A DNA stretch of 64,000 nt from Candidatus Fraserbacteria bacterium (GTDB taxonomy: Bacteria; Bipolaricaulota; Bipolaricaulia; RBG-16-55-9; JAJCYT01), in the NCBI GenBank assembly GCA_029262795.1, contig JAJCYT010000027.1, positions 168,945 to 232,944 of the forward strand, written 5' to 3'. Positions within the stretch are counted from its first letter, which is position 1, and the number at the start of each line of letters is the position of its first letter. The notes beneath the pieces are model-generated. The model saw only the letters and a list, made by a program, of their open reading frames with translations. It had not been told where the DNA came from and did not search any database. Position numbers and translations under genes: made by a program. Shown here one piece after another: positions 46,705 to 55,769 of this stretch.

Positions 46705-47700
46705 TTATTCAGCGATCTGTCGTGTCGGGGTTGGCGTTGGCGTTGGATACACCGGCACTTTAGGCACGGGCGTACGACGCAAAATTTCTTCGACCACGCC
46801 TTCGGCGGCAGTGGGCTTGAGCCACAAATCCGGTTCCAATACCAGTCGATGCGCCAAAGCTGAGACAGTGATGTCTTTAATATCGTCGGGCAACACAAAG
46901 TCTCGATTGTCCAAAGCGGCTTTGGCTCTGGAAAGTTTCAATAGCGCCAGCGAGCCGCGAGGGCTGGCCCCCACATGCACCTGAGGGTCTTTGCGCGTGG
47001 CGTTGACCAGATCAACCATGTAGCGCTCCAGGTCCGGTTCCACATGAACCGTTTCGACGGCCTGACGCATGGCGATCAATGTGTCTGCATCGGCCACCTG
47101 ATCGATCTCAACCTTCTCCTGCTGACGCTCGCGGCGGCGATTGAGCATCGCCACTTCCGACTCTGGCGTGGGATAGCCAATCGACACACGAATCAAAAAA
47201 CGATCCACCTGTGCTTCAGGTAAGGGGAATGTTCCTTCATATTCAATCGGGTTTTGTGTGGCGATCACGATAAATGGGTTGGGCAACGGCAGACGTTTGC
47301 CTTCCAACGTCACTTGCTGTTCCTGCATTGCTTCCAACAGCGCGGCCTGTGTTTTTGGCGGGGCGCGGTTGATTTCGTCACCGAGCAGTAGCTGAGTGAA
47401 TACGGGGCCCTTTTTCAGTTCAAAGTCCGCCGTTTTCGGATTGAAAATGTGGGTGCCGGTCACGTCCGATGGCAACAGGTCCGGTGTGAACTGGATTCGT
47501 TTGAACGAAAGCCCAAGTGCCTGTGAAAAGCTGTTGGCCGTTAGAGTTTTGGCCAGCCCTGGCAGGTCTTCCAATAAAACGTGACCGTCGGCCAGGATGC
47601 CGGTGAGGATCATTTTTAAAACGTCATGCTTGCCAACCACAGCTTTTTCGACTTCTCGAATAATGGTTTGGGCTTTTTGAGATACTTCATTGAGCTGCAT
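46705..47700 (-). CDS. MoxR family AAA+ ATPase
   Basis: 331 aa. Walker A-like LLEDLPGLAKT (residues about 39-49), the LLGDEINRAPPKTQAALLEAMQE Walker B/insert (in parts), sensor 1 VIATQNPIEYEGTFPLPEAQ and arginine finger region are standard for MoxR. These ATPases remodel or load cofactors onto partner VWA/DUF58 proteins, here the next gene. The C-terminus ends in a TPTPTPTRQ repeat, an odd low-complexity tail. Confidence 0.95.
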   Translation of the reverse strand: MQLNEVSQKAQTIIREVEKAVVGKHDVLKMILTGILADGHVLLEDLPGLAKTLTANSFSQALGLSFKRIQFTPDLLPSDVTGTHIFNPKTADFELKKGPVFTQLLLGDEINRAPPKTQAALLEAMQEQQVTLEGKRLPLPNPFIVIATQNPIEYEGTFPLPEAQVDRFLIRVSIGYPTPESEVAMLNRRRERQQEKVEIDQVADADTLIAMRQAVETVHVEPDLERYMVDLVNATRKDPQVHVGASPRGSLALLKLSRAKAALDNRDFVLPDDIKDITVSALAHRLVLEPDLWLKPTAAEGVVEEILRRTPVPKVPVYPTPTPTPTRQIAE

Positions 47701-48223
47701 GCTGGCCTCCAGTTTCGGGGAACGTGTCTAATATTTGATTTACTTCAGTTAAAAATTCGTCGGCTTCTTCTTTGGAAAAACTGCCTGCGCGACGGGTAGG
47801 ATTCATGTTCTCTAAAAGGACCTGCGTCTGTGGAGTGGTTTCCAAGGTTTCGCTACGCTCGATCAAGGCTCGATACAGTTTCTTGCGATAGAGTGGCCCT
47901 CTGAGCGAGAACTGAACGGTCTGTTGCCAAGTGCTTACTGGACCGGGTGGCCTTTCCTTAAGGCTGTCTAACTTGGCGGAAACAAACTGCGGCCATTGAA
48001 TTGGCAGTGTGCGCAGGGTGAAAACAGCCAACAGCCCTAAAACCATCAGCCAAACTGCCAATTGAGGCAAATGCGTGACATAAAAAACCGCCCAAAGCCA
48101 GGCCACATAAAGCGGCACCAGCAGTTCATCACGCAGCCATTCGCCAAAAAAGACCGTGATCAATGCTGTGCCAAGCAACGTACCTGCGCCGATGGCCAGA
48201 TAAAAAAGATGTGATCGTTTCAA
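47687..48223 (-). CDS. membrane protein of the MoxR operon, unknown family
   Basis: 178 aa. Two or three hydrophobic segments (about residues 8-28, 33-70) are followed by a cytoplasmic helical tail rich in Arg and Glu. No known domain recognised. It overlaps moxR by 14 nt and the upstream DUF4129-like gene by 4 nt, so it is part of the same unit. Confidence 0.75.
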   Translation of the reverse strand: MKRSHLFYLAIGAGTLLGTALITVFFGEWLRDELLVPLYVAWLWAVFYVTHLPQLAVWLMVLGLLAVFTLRTLPIQWPQFVSAKLDSLKERPPGPVSTWQQTVQFSLRGPLYRKKLYRALIERSETLETTPQTQVLLENMNPTRRAGSFSKEEADEFLTEVNQILDTFPETGGQHAAQ

Positions 48224-49104
48224 GAGTGACTCCGGTAGCGTTTTTCAATGCCTTCCAGGCAAGATAAAGCTTCGGCCTCATCTTCGGACGCGGCCTGATA
48301 CGAGCCATAGCGCACGCGTTCAAACAACCTGCTGAGTTTGGAAATATGCGGGTCTACCACACCGGCGCGTTGAAGTTCGCGCTCGAACTCGCGTGGCGTT
48401 AAGGCATCCTGAGGTGCGCGCTGTTTCGAGGCCAATACCTCGGACATGCTCTGATAACAACGTAAGATGACCTCTTGCAATACGCCGCCTTGTCGCAGTG
48501 CGGCAGCAGCCTGTCCGGCCTCGACCGCGATTTCATCTTCGAGGGAAGAATCCATTTGTTTTCGAGCTTGATTAATTTTACGAATCCAGAAGAACACGCC
48601 AACCACAAGCAGCAAAATCAGAAACGAAGCCACCCACTGCGTCCACCAGGGCATGACCACTGCTTCGCTGTTTGGAAACAGGGTAGAAAGATCTTCGGCC
48701 GGCAGATTGGCAGCTTCATCTGTGGCTGCATCATTGAGGGCCGCCGTCATCTGGCTTGCCAGGCGAGACAGCATATAAATGACAAAAATCCAAAAGGCAA
48801 CGCTTCCCACGCGGGCCAAAAAAGCTTTTAAACTCTTGGGATCGAAGATGAGAAAGAGAACGGATAAAGGCAGCAAAATCCAGACGACGATAAACATGGT
48901 CACCTTGACCCAGTCGGGTGCAGCGGCGGGAGATGAGCCAGCAATGCCTTCAGCCAGTGGCGCTTCTTCTTCGCCAAAACCGTAGAAGAAGCGCCCTGGT
49001 TCAAATTCAAAATTGGATACAGATCCGCCAACCAACCACAAGGTCAGCACAATCAGCACACCAGCAGCCAGAATCATCACTTGCTTGCGGTTCATGCTGA
49101 CCAT
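48220..49104 (-). CDS. DUF4129-like membrane protein
   Basis: 294 aa. Transmembrane helices near residues 8-26, 68-85, 97-113 and 155-172, then a cytoplasmic C-terminal domain with VILRCYQSMSEVLAS, LTPREFERELQRAGV and ISKLSRLFERVRYG, the pattern of the DUF4129 domain that accompanies MoxR/DUF58 (and transglutaminase) operons. First gene of the unit; a second ATG three codons in is possible. Confidence 0.85.
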   Translation of the reverse strand: MVSMNRKQVMILAAGVLIVLTLWLVGGSVSNFEFEPGRFFYGFGEEEAPLAEGIAGSSPAAAPDWVKVTMFIVVWILLPLSVLFLIFDPKSLKAFLARVGSVAFWIFVIYMLSRLASQMTAALNDAATDEAANLPAEDLSTLFPNSEAVVMPWWTQWVASFLILLLVVGVFFWIRKINQARKQMDSSLEDEIAVEAGQAAAALRQGGVLQEVILRCYQSMSEVLASKQRAPQDALTPREFERELQRAGVVDPHISKLSRLFERVRYGSYQAASEDEAEALSCLEGIEKRYRSHS

Positions 49105-49113
49105 TGTAAAGGC

Positions 49114-50889
49114 TTAATCACCTATGACTGACGGAATCTCCATCGGATTCAAATACAAGTCGGCCAACTGTTGTTCTGTTGCCGGAATCGGTGCTTCGGT
49201 CAACGGACAGAAAGCGGTGTTTGTTTTCGGAAAAGCAATCACATCGCGTAATGAAGTGTGACCTGCCATGAGCATGATCAAACGATCCAAGCCCAGAGCA
49301 ATCCCGCCGTGCGGTGGCGCGCCGTATTTCAGCGCTTTGAGGAAGAAGCCGAACTTCACGTCCGCTTCCTCATCCGTGATACCCAACAATTCAAAAATCT
49401 TTGCCTGAGTTTCGGGACGGTGAATACGAATACTGCCACTGCCGAGTTCATTTCCGTTGAGCGCAAGGTCATAACCATTCGCTCTGGCTTTCAATGGATC
49501 AGATTCGAGCAGGTGAATATCCTCCGCCTTCGGCGAGGTGAACGGGTGATGTTCACTGACCAAGCGGCCAGTGTCTTCATCCTTCTGGAACATGGGGAAG
49601 TCGTAGACCCAGGCAAATTTCCAGCCGTCGTCAATTAGGTTCTCACGCTTGGCCACTTCCAATCGAAGTGTGCCCAACGCATCGTTGACAATGGATGTCG
49701 CACCTGCGCACAGCAAGAGCAGATCGCCTTGTTTGCCGCCAAGCGTTTCGATGATTTTATTGAGAATATCTTCTTCGATGAACTTGGCAACTGGGGACTG
49801 TGGGCCTTCCTCAGTCAGTTTGATCCACATCAAGCCGCCTGCGCCTCGTTCTTTGGCCATGTCTTCCAGACCATCGAGTGTGTTGCGGTTGTACGTTGCG
49901 CAACCTGGAGCGTGGATGCCTTTGATCACGCCGCCATCTTTGGCTGTGCCGGAGAACACGCGGAATTCGCTGCTGGACACCACATCGGTGAGGGGCTGCA
50001 ATTCCATCCCAAAGCGCATGTCAGGTTTGTCCGAGCCGAAACGATCCATCGATTCAGAATATGGCAAACGCGCAAAGGGTGTTTCAATGTCCACATCCAG
50101 ATGTTTTTTAAATAAAGCTTTCATCATGCCTTCGAGCATGGTCCACATGGGATCAGGATCGGTCATGAAGCTAATTTCTAAGTCCAACTGCGTGAACTCA
50201 GGCTGACGATCTGCACGCAAGTCCTCATCGCGATAACAACGCGCGATCTGGAAATATTTCTCGACGCCGCTGCACATCAGGATTTGCTTGAACAACTGAG
50301 GCGACTGCGGCAACGCGAAGAAACTGCCAGGGAAGGTGCGACTCGGTACGAGATAATCACGCGCCCCTTCCGGTGTGCTTTTCGTAAAGGTCGGCGTTTC
50401 GATTTCCCAAAAGCCGTTTTCGTCAAAGAAGTTGCGAATGTCTAAGAAAACTTTGTGACGCAGCTTCAGTCCTTGTTGCATCGTCGGGCGACGCAAGTCC
50501 ACATAGCGGTATTCCAGGCGCACGGCTTCATCGGCATTGCTGTCGTCTTCGACGAGAAAGGGAGGGGTCTCGGCATTATTCAGCACGTCGATATTTTCCA
50601 CTTGGATTTCCACATGGCCGGTTGGCAAATTTTCATTGATATTGTCTTCACCACGGTGGACCACATTGCCCTTGATCCACAGCACGTCTTCACGGCTCAG
50701 ACCTTCGGCGACGGAAAAATTGTCCGCCTGTTCCGGATGAAAAACCAATTGGACGATGCCCGTCCTGTCCCGTAAATCAACAAAAATAAGACCTCCATGA
50801 TCGCGCCGTCGCTGCATCCAGCCGGCAAGCGCAACCGTTTGGCCTTCATGCTCTGTGGTCAAATGCCCACAGCCAAGTGTTCGCTCCAT
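49114..50889 (-). CDS. aspS: aspartyl-tRNA synthetase (bacterial type)
   Basis: 591 aa, with the full bacterial layout: OB-fold anticodon domain (WMQRRRDHGGLIFVDLRDR), class II motif 2 (FQIARCYRDEDLRADRQPEFTQLD, in parts), the GAD insertion (residues about 290-410) and motif 3 (GGIALGLDRLIMLMAG). Presence of the GAD domain is typical of bacterial AspRS; whether it is discriminating cannot be told here. The ATG at 50889 has GGAGG upstream; a longer frame to 50925 is rejected. Convergent layout does not apply: it is read in line after the DUF4129 unit, 10 bp apart. Confidence 0.96.
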   Translation of the reverse strand: MERTLGCGHLTTEHEGQTVALAGWMQRRRDHGGLIFVDLRDRTGIVQLVFHPEQADNFSVAEGLSREDVLWIKGNVVHRGEDNINENLPTGHVEIQVENIDVLNNAETPPFLVEDDSNADEAVRLEYRYVDLRRPTMQQGLKLRHKVFLDIRNFFDENGFWEIETPTFTKSTPEGARDYLVPSRTFPGSFFALPQSPQLFKQILMCSGVEKYFQIARCYRDEDLRADRQPEFTQLDLEISFMTDPDPMWTMLEGMMKALFKKHLDVDIETPFARLPYSESMDRFGSDKPDMRFGMELQPLTDVVSSSEFRVFSGTAKDGGVIKGIHAPGCATYNRNTLDGLEDMAKERGAGGLMWIKLTEEGPQSPVAKFIEEDILNKIIETLGGKQGDLLLLCAGATSIVNDALGTLRLEVAKRENLIDDGWKFAWVYDFPMFQKDEDTGRLVSEHHPFTSPKAEDIHLLESDPLKARANGYDLALNGNELGSGSIRIHRPETQAKIFELLGITDEEADVKFGFFLKALKYGAPPHGGIALGLDRLIMLMAGHTSLRDVIAFPKTNTAFCPLTEAPIPATEQQLADLYLNPMEIPSVIGD

Positions 50890-50967
50890 AGCAAACGCCT
50901 CCCAAATGATGTTAAGATGCGTCACACCTTACCTTTTTAGGGTCATATTTTCAATTACTTTAGCGGC

Positions 50968-51035
50968 TCTAATCCCCCAACCCCCTTTACATAAAGGGGG
51001 CTACGATTGACCACTGTGAGTGGGTTCTGTTTCAT
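50968..51035 (+). repeat. interspersed GC-rich palindromic repeat, copy E
   Basis: Core TCTAATCCCCCAACCCCC, short TTTACATAAA loop, GGGGGCTACGATTG, then GTGGGTTCT as in copy C. It lies in the 328-bp gap between aspS and the divergent propeller gene. The rest of the gap has a candidate -10 (TATAAT near 51147) and no gene. Confidence 0.8.
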
Positions 51036-51217
51036 TCATCATTTTTCTTTAAGCGTGTTTTGGTGTGAGAGTGAAAAAGACGCTCAGTAATCATCAAATG
51101 TCAATCTTAAGTGATCATTAAAGCATATTCCGAAGCCGAAATGTGTTATAATGACTGAAAAAATAAGCGTTCATCTGAACTTGTCACTAAGGCAAGCGAA
51201 AACTATTGGGGGGTAGT

Positions 51218-52287
51218 GTGAGGAAGATCTATCGGGCCGTTCGTTATAGTTCATTGGGGTTGTTTGTAACTGGTATTATTGGTGTCATTCAAGGCTGCTC
51301 CGTCGAGCGTGAAGGCGCACTTGGATTTTATTGTTGCTGTTGCAATTCTGTTCAGGGCCACAGATGACGGATGATGGAACAAATCCACTAAGCGGCATAC
51401 AGATTGTGTTTCAGTGCGAGATTGGAAACAATGAAATCTGTGTGATGAATGCAGACGGCAGTGGGTTCAGTCAGCTAACATTCAGTCCCAACAGTGATGC
51501 TGCCCCCTCCATTAATCCATCTGGTCAGATTGTCTTTTCTTGTAGGCCTGCTGCTGTGTTCGAAGTCTGTGTGATTAATGCAGATGGCACCGGCTTTATG
51601 CAATTGACAACCAGCAGCGCAAGTACTGACAATCCTAAAATTAATGCGTCGGGCCAAATTGTCTATATGTGTAATGATGGTGATGCTGAAATTTGTGTGA
51701 TCAATTTTAATGGTTCAGGGGCAGCCCAAATCACCAACAACACGACCGAAGATGCTTTCCCTTCAATCAATGACTCTGGCCAGATTGCCTATCGATGTAA
51801 TGACGGCGATCGAGAAATCTGTGTGAACAATTTCAGTAACACAGCATTTGCTCAAATCACCACCAATACGGGACTGGATTCTGATCCTGAGATCAATAAT
51901 TCAGGTCAAATTGTCTATGAATGCTTTGATGGCAGCGATGAAGAAGTTTGTGTGATCAATTTTAGTGGCGCGGGTCAAGCACAACTTACCAATAATTCAA
52001 CCAGGGATACCGACGCTATCATCAATGATAATGGCCAAATTGCTTATCTGTGTCTTCCTGGTACTTTTGAGAACATTTGTGTGATTAATTTTAATGGTAC
52101 CGGATTTGCTCAACTTACCAACAATACTCTCGATGATGGCAACCCCGCCATCAATGAAGCTGGCGTGATCGCGTTCGAGTGTGAAGACGCGACTGATGAA
52201 GAGCTTTGTGTGATCAATTTTGATGGCACAGGTTTTGCACAACTGACCAATAACGCAGTAGATGATGATTCGCCAGATTTAAGATAA
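51218..52287 (+). CDS. seven-repeat TolB-like propeller lipoprotein, frameshifted near its start
   Basis: A GTG at 51218 behind GGGGGG encodes VRKIYRAVRYSSLGLFVTG, IIGVIQGCSVEREGALGF; the frame is then lost at the T-run 51326-51329 and continues in another frame as LLLLQFCSGPQMTDDG. One extra T would join them. The long frame (from a TTG at 51331) carries seven repeats of about 42 aa, each of the form IVY-x-C-x(7-9)-E-x-CVINF-x-G-TGFAQLT-x-N, resembling TolB/PD40 beta-propellers. Every repeat has two cysteines, 14 in all. The N-terminal head matches the two-segment lipobox heads of the following genes. The frameshift could be an assembly error, a mutation or a slippage switch. Confidence 0.75.
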
Positions 52288-52398
52288 TTCGGTTGGCGCA
52301 ATCAATAACAATTGTTGTAGAGTGTTCATAGCATTAATAAATCTCAACAGTTGTACCGAATTTGTTTCGGTGAGTTGTTGGTTTCAAAAGGGGTTTCA

Positions 52399-52845
52399 TT
52401 GTTTAGGAAGTTCGGCTCTATCCTTAGAACAACTGGCATTGGTACAGCGTGTGCGGGTGTGTTTGCATCGATCACGGGGTTTCTTCAGGATGAAGGTGCG
52501 TTGGCGACGTTGGTATTGTTTGCTCTTTTGCTTACAAGTTGCAATGTGGATGTCACCATCAAGGGCGAAGGTTCCGGGCGGGTCGTGGATCTTGACAATC
52601 GTATCAATTGCACCATCACCAACGGCGTGGCGACAAGAACGAGCACAGGTGAGTTAGGATGTGTTTTCAGAGTGAATGGAGAAATCAGATTGGAAGCCCT
52701 CCCCGCCATTGGGTTTGGCATAGACAATTGGATTGTTGATCCTTCCAATGAAATTGAGGCAGGATGCGGTGTTGGCTCGGCCATTTGTGTCTTTACGACC
52801 GATGGGAATGATGTCGAAGTCAGGATCATTTTTGATATCAACTGA
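52399..52845 (+). CDS. small lipoprotein with two-segment head and bacterial-repeat-like domain
   Basis: 148 aa from a TTG start behind AAAGGGG, a Shine-Dalgarno shared by the paralogues. A first hydrophobic segment (GIGTACAGVFASITGFLQ) is followed by DEGAL and a second ending in lipobox LLTSC. The short beta domain (DVTIKGEGSGRVV, then a conserved CTITNGVA and C-terminal strands) resembles a single 'bacterial repeat' (PF18998-like) domain. It is a tandem duplicate of the gene at 53110. Function unknown. Confidence 0.75.
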   Translation: MFRKFGSILRTTGIGTACAGVFASITGFLQDEGALATLVLFALLLTSCNVDVTIKGEGSGRVVDLDNRINCTITNGVATRTSTGELGCVFRVNGEIRLEALPAIGFGIDNWIVDPSNEIEAGCGVGSAICVFTTDGNDVEVRIIFDIN

Positions 52846-52980
52846 TGTACAACACCAAGCTATGGTGCAATCAATAAGATCAACTTGCAAAAATGTGGTA
52901 TGATTTTCAATTAAAATGAATCATGGATTTATCAAGGTTTTGCACAGTGCAATAATGTAGCTAAAAGTCTCGGGGGTAAT

Positions 52981-53061
52981 GTGAGGAAGATTTATCGGGT
53001 CGTACATTATAGTTCATTGGGTTTGTTTGTGACTGGCATTATTATTGATAAATCTCAGTAG
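52981..53061 (+). pseudogene. truncated duplicate of the leader of the gene at 51218
   Basis: GTG behind GGGGGTAAT encodes VRKIYRVVHYSSLGLFVTG, nearly identical to the start of the gene at 51218, then stops after six more codons. At the join (about 53046) the sequence switches to a copy of the region upstream of 52399. It marks a duplication breakpoint. Confidence 0.75.
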
Positions 53062-53109
53062 TTGTATCGAACTTGTTGCAGCGAGATGATGGTTTTAAAA
53101 GGGGTTGCA

Positions 53110-53547
53110 TTGTTTAGAAAATTTCTCTCTATCCTTAGAATAACTGGCATTGGTACAGCGTGTGCGGGTGTGTTTGCAGCCATCACGGGGTTTCTTCAGG
53201 AAGAAGGTGCGTTGGCTGTGATAGTGGTATTTCTTCTAGCCCTTGCAGGGTGTTCCACGGACGTCACCATTACAGGTGAAGGCTCTGGGACGGTGCAGGG
53301 CACGGACGATATATTTTGTAGCATCACCAATGGCGTGGCAAGAAACGCAATTGACCAAGATTGTATTTTCCGTGTCAATGGAACCGTCGCATTAGAAGCT
53401 ATCCCTGCCGCAAGCTTTGTTGTAGATACATGGACAGTGAATCCTGCGTCTGCCATCACATCAGGATGTGGCGTTGGTTCAACCACCTGTGAAATCTTTG
53501 TAGATACCAGTGATGTAAGTATTAAGGTCGTCTTTAGACTCGTTTAA
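53110..53547 (+). CDS. small lipoprotein, paralogue of the gene at 52399
   Basis: 145 aa from a TTG behind AAAGGGG. The head GIGTACAGVFAAITGFLQ-EEGAL is almost identical to that of the 52399 gene, and the second segment ends in lipobox LALAGC. The body has DVTITGEGSGTVQ, CSITNGVA, and Cys pairs in GCGVGSTTC as in its paralogue. ATG codons at 53086 and 53089 are possible starts but lack a Shine-Dalgarno. Confidence 0.75.
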   Translation: MFRKFLSILRITGIGTACAGVFAAITGFLQEEGALAVIVVFLLALAGCSTDVTITGEGSGTVQGTDDIFCSITNGVARNAIDQDCIFRVNGTVALEAIPAASFVVDTWTVNPASAITSGCGVGSTTCEIFVDTSDVSIKVVFRLV

Positions 53548-53589
53548 TCTGAAGACCCGACAGATTTACAATACACGTCTTTGATACAC

Positions 53590-54012
53590 TCAATCATCAA
53601 AGATGGCCCTGATCGTGATGGAGTCGTCCAAGCCGGTGTCCCGATTGTGGACTTCACAAGTGTTACCCGTTGCAGCTGGGCAATTTATCCACTGAACAAA
53701 CAAATAACCCGATGCAGGGGTGGCCGTAAGGGTTGTCATCTCATTAATGAGAATTTCGCAACTGCCGCTTGCGACACTATTTGTGATTGTGCATGTCTTT
53801 TGGGTGCCGTCAGAATCGTCAACGTCGCGGCTTGTAACCGTCCCGAAGCCCTCACCTGTGATCACAAGGGTGAACTCAGCCGTACAGCCACCTATTAATA
53901 ACATCGCAATGAGCAAGCCTAGAATGGCGCCGTTGTCCTGAAAAAAACCAGTGATGGATACAAAAACCGCCGCACCGCCGAGTGCTGCAAAGATTCTGTT
54001 GAATAACTTCAT
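53590..54012 (-). CDS. small lipoprotein with bacterial-repeat domain
   Basis: 140 aa. Head ALGGAAVFVSITGFFQ-DNGAI, second segment ending in LLIGGC (lipobox). Body: FTLVITGEGFGTVTS, CTITNSVASGSCEI, TLTATPASGYLFVQW and a closing AIFDD. The GxGxVxxx / LTATPASGYxFxxW pattern is that of the PF18998-type bacterial repeat, here as one copy. ATG at 54012 with AAAGGGAA upstream. It is a tandem paralogue of the gene at 54108. Confidence 0.8.
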   Translation of the reverse strand: MKLFNRIFAALGGAAVFVSITGFFQDNGAILGLLIAMLLIGGCTAEFTLVITGEGFGTVTSRDVDDSDGTQKTCTITNSVASGSCEILINEMTTLTATPASGYLFVQWINCPAATGNTCEVHNRDTGLDDSITIRAIFDD

Positions 54013-54107
54013 AAGCAAATTCCCTTTTCACAAATCCTGATAGGATCTTATTGATCTGAACCAGATGTTCTCACTGCCTTTGCATGAGGTAAAACATTTA
54101 GAAGCAC

Positions 54108-54515
54108 TCAATCATCAAAGATGACCTTGATCGTGATTTCGTTGTCCAAGCCACTGTTTTCATCTTTGACTTCACAAGTGTTACCCGTTGCAGCTGGGCA
54201 ATTTTGCCACTGAACAAACACATAACCCGATGAAGGGGTGGCCGTAAGGGTTGTCAATCCGCTAACGACAACCTCACAATCGTCGCTTGTACCACTATTG
54301 GTGATGGTGCATGTTGTATCAGTGTGGCTGAATGTGACTGTCCCAAAGCCCTCACCTGTGATCACAAGGCGGAAGTCAGCCGTACAGCCACCTAATAAAT
54401 ATAATGCAATGAGCAAGCCAAGAACGGAGCCGCCACTGCCTTGAAAAAAACCAGTGATGGATGCAAAAACCGCCGCGCCGCCGAGTGCAACAAAGACTTT
54501 TTTAAGAAACTTTAT
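54108..54515 (-). CDS. small lipoprotein paralogue with a non-standard start
   Basis: About 136 aa. Head ALGGAAVFASITGFFQ, lipobox YLLGGC, then FRLVITGEGFGTVTF and LTATPSSGYVFVQW, closely matching its neighbour. The position that aligns with the neighbour's ATG, 8 bp after AAGGGG, is ATA. The only other in-frame starts are far upstream (54584), without a Shine-Dalgarno and giving a charged extension. It either uses AUA, or has lost its start and is decaying. Confidence 0.65.
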   Translation of the reverse strand: MKFLKKVFVALGGAAVFASITGFFQGSGGSVLGLLIALYLLGGCTADFRLVITGEGFGTVTFSHTDTTCTITNSGTSDDCEVVVSGLTTLTATPSSGYVFVQWQNCPAATGNTCEVKDENSGLDNEITIKVIFDD

Positions 54516-54689
54516 AACGAAACCCCTTAATAAAACACCGAGATTTAAAACCTGAATCAGATGCCTCACCACATCATGAATCAAATTGCATAACCAGTGT
54601 AACGCATTTTAGCTCGAAAAAGCAATTTGATTTTTCAAAGAAATTGTTACACACTCTGACAAATTCAATGTGAAGCGAGAGGAAATGAG

Positions 54690-54983
54690 ATGAGTACCGC
54701 TGTTGTTATTGATGTCAAACTCAAACCCGAATCTATTGCCGAAGCCAAAGCATTTATCAAAGAAGTGTTGCCCGAAATGCGTGCCTATAAAGGTTGCCAA
54801 AGCTTGGAAGTTTATCAAGACCAAGATGGCGAGAGCAGCATGTTGTTTTACAGCATCTGGGATTCCCGTCAGCATCACGAAACCTATCTTGCTTGGCGAC
54901 AGGAATCCGGAACCTTTGATCAGTTCAAAGCTTTGCTGGCAGAACCTCCGACGTTCCGTTATTTAGATGCAACGGGTATTTGA
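54690..54983 (+). CDS. putative quinol monooxygenase (ABM domain)
   Basis: 97 aa. VVIDVKLKPESIAEAKAFIKEVLPEMRAYKGCQSLEVYQ (in parts) and FYSIWDSRQHHETYLAWRQ are typical of YgiN/ABM-family small oxygenases, dimeric ferredoxin-like proteins. The redox substrate is not predictable. GAGAGGAAATGAG precedes the ATG. It is followed 27 bp later by a yrdB-like gene. Confidence 0.88.
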   Translation: MSTAVVIDVKLKPESIAEAKAFIKEVLPEMRAYKGCQSLEVYQDQDGESSMLFYSIWDSRQHHETYLAWRQESGTFDQFKALLAEPPTFRYLDATGI

Positions 54984-55010
54984 TCGTTTAGACATGTGAC
55001 AGGAGAGAAA

Positions 55011-55382
55011 ATGGGTTCACATCCGATCAACTTGGCATTGCGATTTTTGCTTGAACTCGCGGCGCTGATTGCCGTTGCTTATTGGGGTTGGCATCAAACC
55101 GAAGGCATCATGCAATTTGTCTCTGTCATTGGGCTTCCACTGTTGTGGATGATGTTGTGGGGAATATTCAATGTGCCCGATGATCCAAGTCGGTCTGGCA
55201 AAGCGCCTGTCAAAGTGCCTGGATGGGTTCGCCTTTTGCTCGAAATTGTTTTATTTGGCTCTGCTGTGTGGGCACTCTACGATCTGAGCTTGATGTGGAT
55301 CAGCCTCATGGTGGGGGGATTGCTCATCCTTCACTATGTGCTGTCTTATGATCGCATGGGCTGGCTATTGCGTTCAAAGTGA
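55011..55382 (+). CDS. YrdB family membrane protein
   Basis: 123 aa with four predicted transmembrane helices. LALRFLLELAALIAVAYWGW and LPLLWMMLWGIFNVPDDPSR are the DUF2568/YrdB signature. Function unknown. ATG at 55011 has AGGAGAG upstream; the GTG at 54996 lies before the Shine-Dalgarno and is rejected. Confidence 0.9.
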   Translation: MGSHPINLALRFLLELAALIAVAYWGWHQTEGIMQFVSVIGLPLLWMMLWGIFNVPDDPSRSGKAPVKVPGWVRLLLEIVLFGSAVWALYDLSLMWISLMVGGLLILHYVLSYDRMGWLLRSK

Positions 55383-55766
55383 TCTTTTCAATTTGAACGA
55401 TGTATACAAGCAAAACAAAAAAGCGACGGTAAGGGCAGGCGCAATCGTTTGCAAAATTCTGGGTGTGCCGACGAGAAAGTGAAGCGTTGCCAAGCAAGTG
55501 CCTGTGAAGCACACCGTCAATACCGCAGGCAGAATCAACTTCAATGCATCATTGATCATCCGATGAAACAACCACGTCACCGCATGAACCATAAACAATG
55601 TGATCACAAAACTGGCCGACCCTTGGGCAATCGCCGAAATGATTCGGGTCGATTCGCCAAACCCTGAATTGATAAAAAACGCCCACCCACCCCACATTAC
55701 AAAGGCTGCCAGCGCCGATAACACATTATAGACGCGGCTGGTTTTTGCGGATTGTGCTTGTCCCAT
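55374..55766 (-). CDS. four-helix membrane protein, unknown
   Basis: 130 aa. Four hydrophobic helices (about residues 14-30, 43-63, 75-95, 103-122) and basic ends. No family recognised. Its 3' end overlaps the convergent YrdB gene by 9 bp, and it starts 3 bp after the next upstream gene, so the two are probably co-transcribed. Confidence 0.75.
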   Translation of the reverse strand: MGQAQSAKTSRVYNVLSALAAFVMWGGWAFFINSGFGESTRIISAIAQGSASFVITLFMVHAVTWLFHRMINDALKLILPAVLTVCFTGTCLATLHFLVGTPRILQTIAPALTVAFLFCLYTSFKLKRSL

Positions 55767-55769
55767 GTG

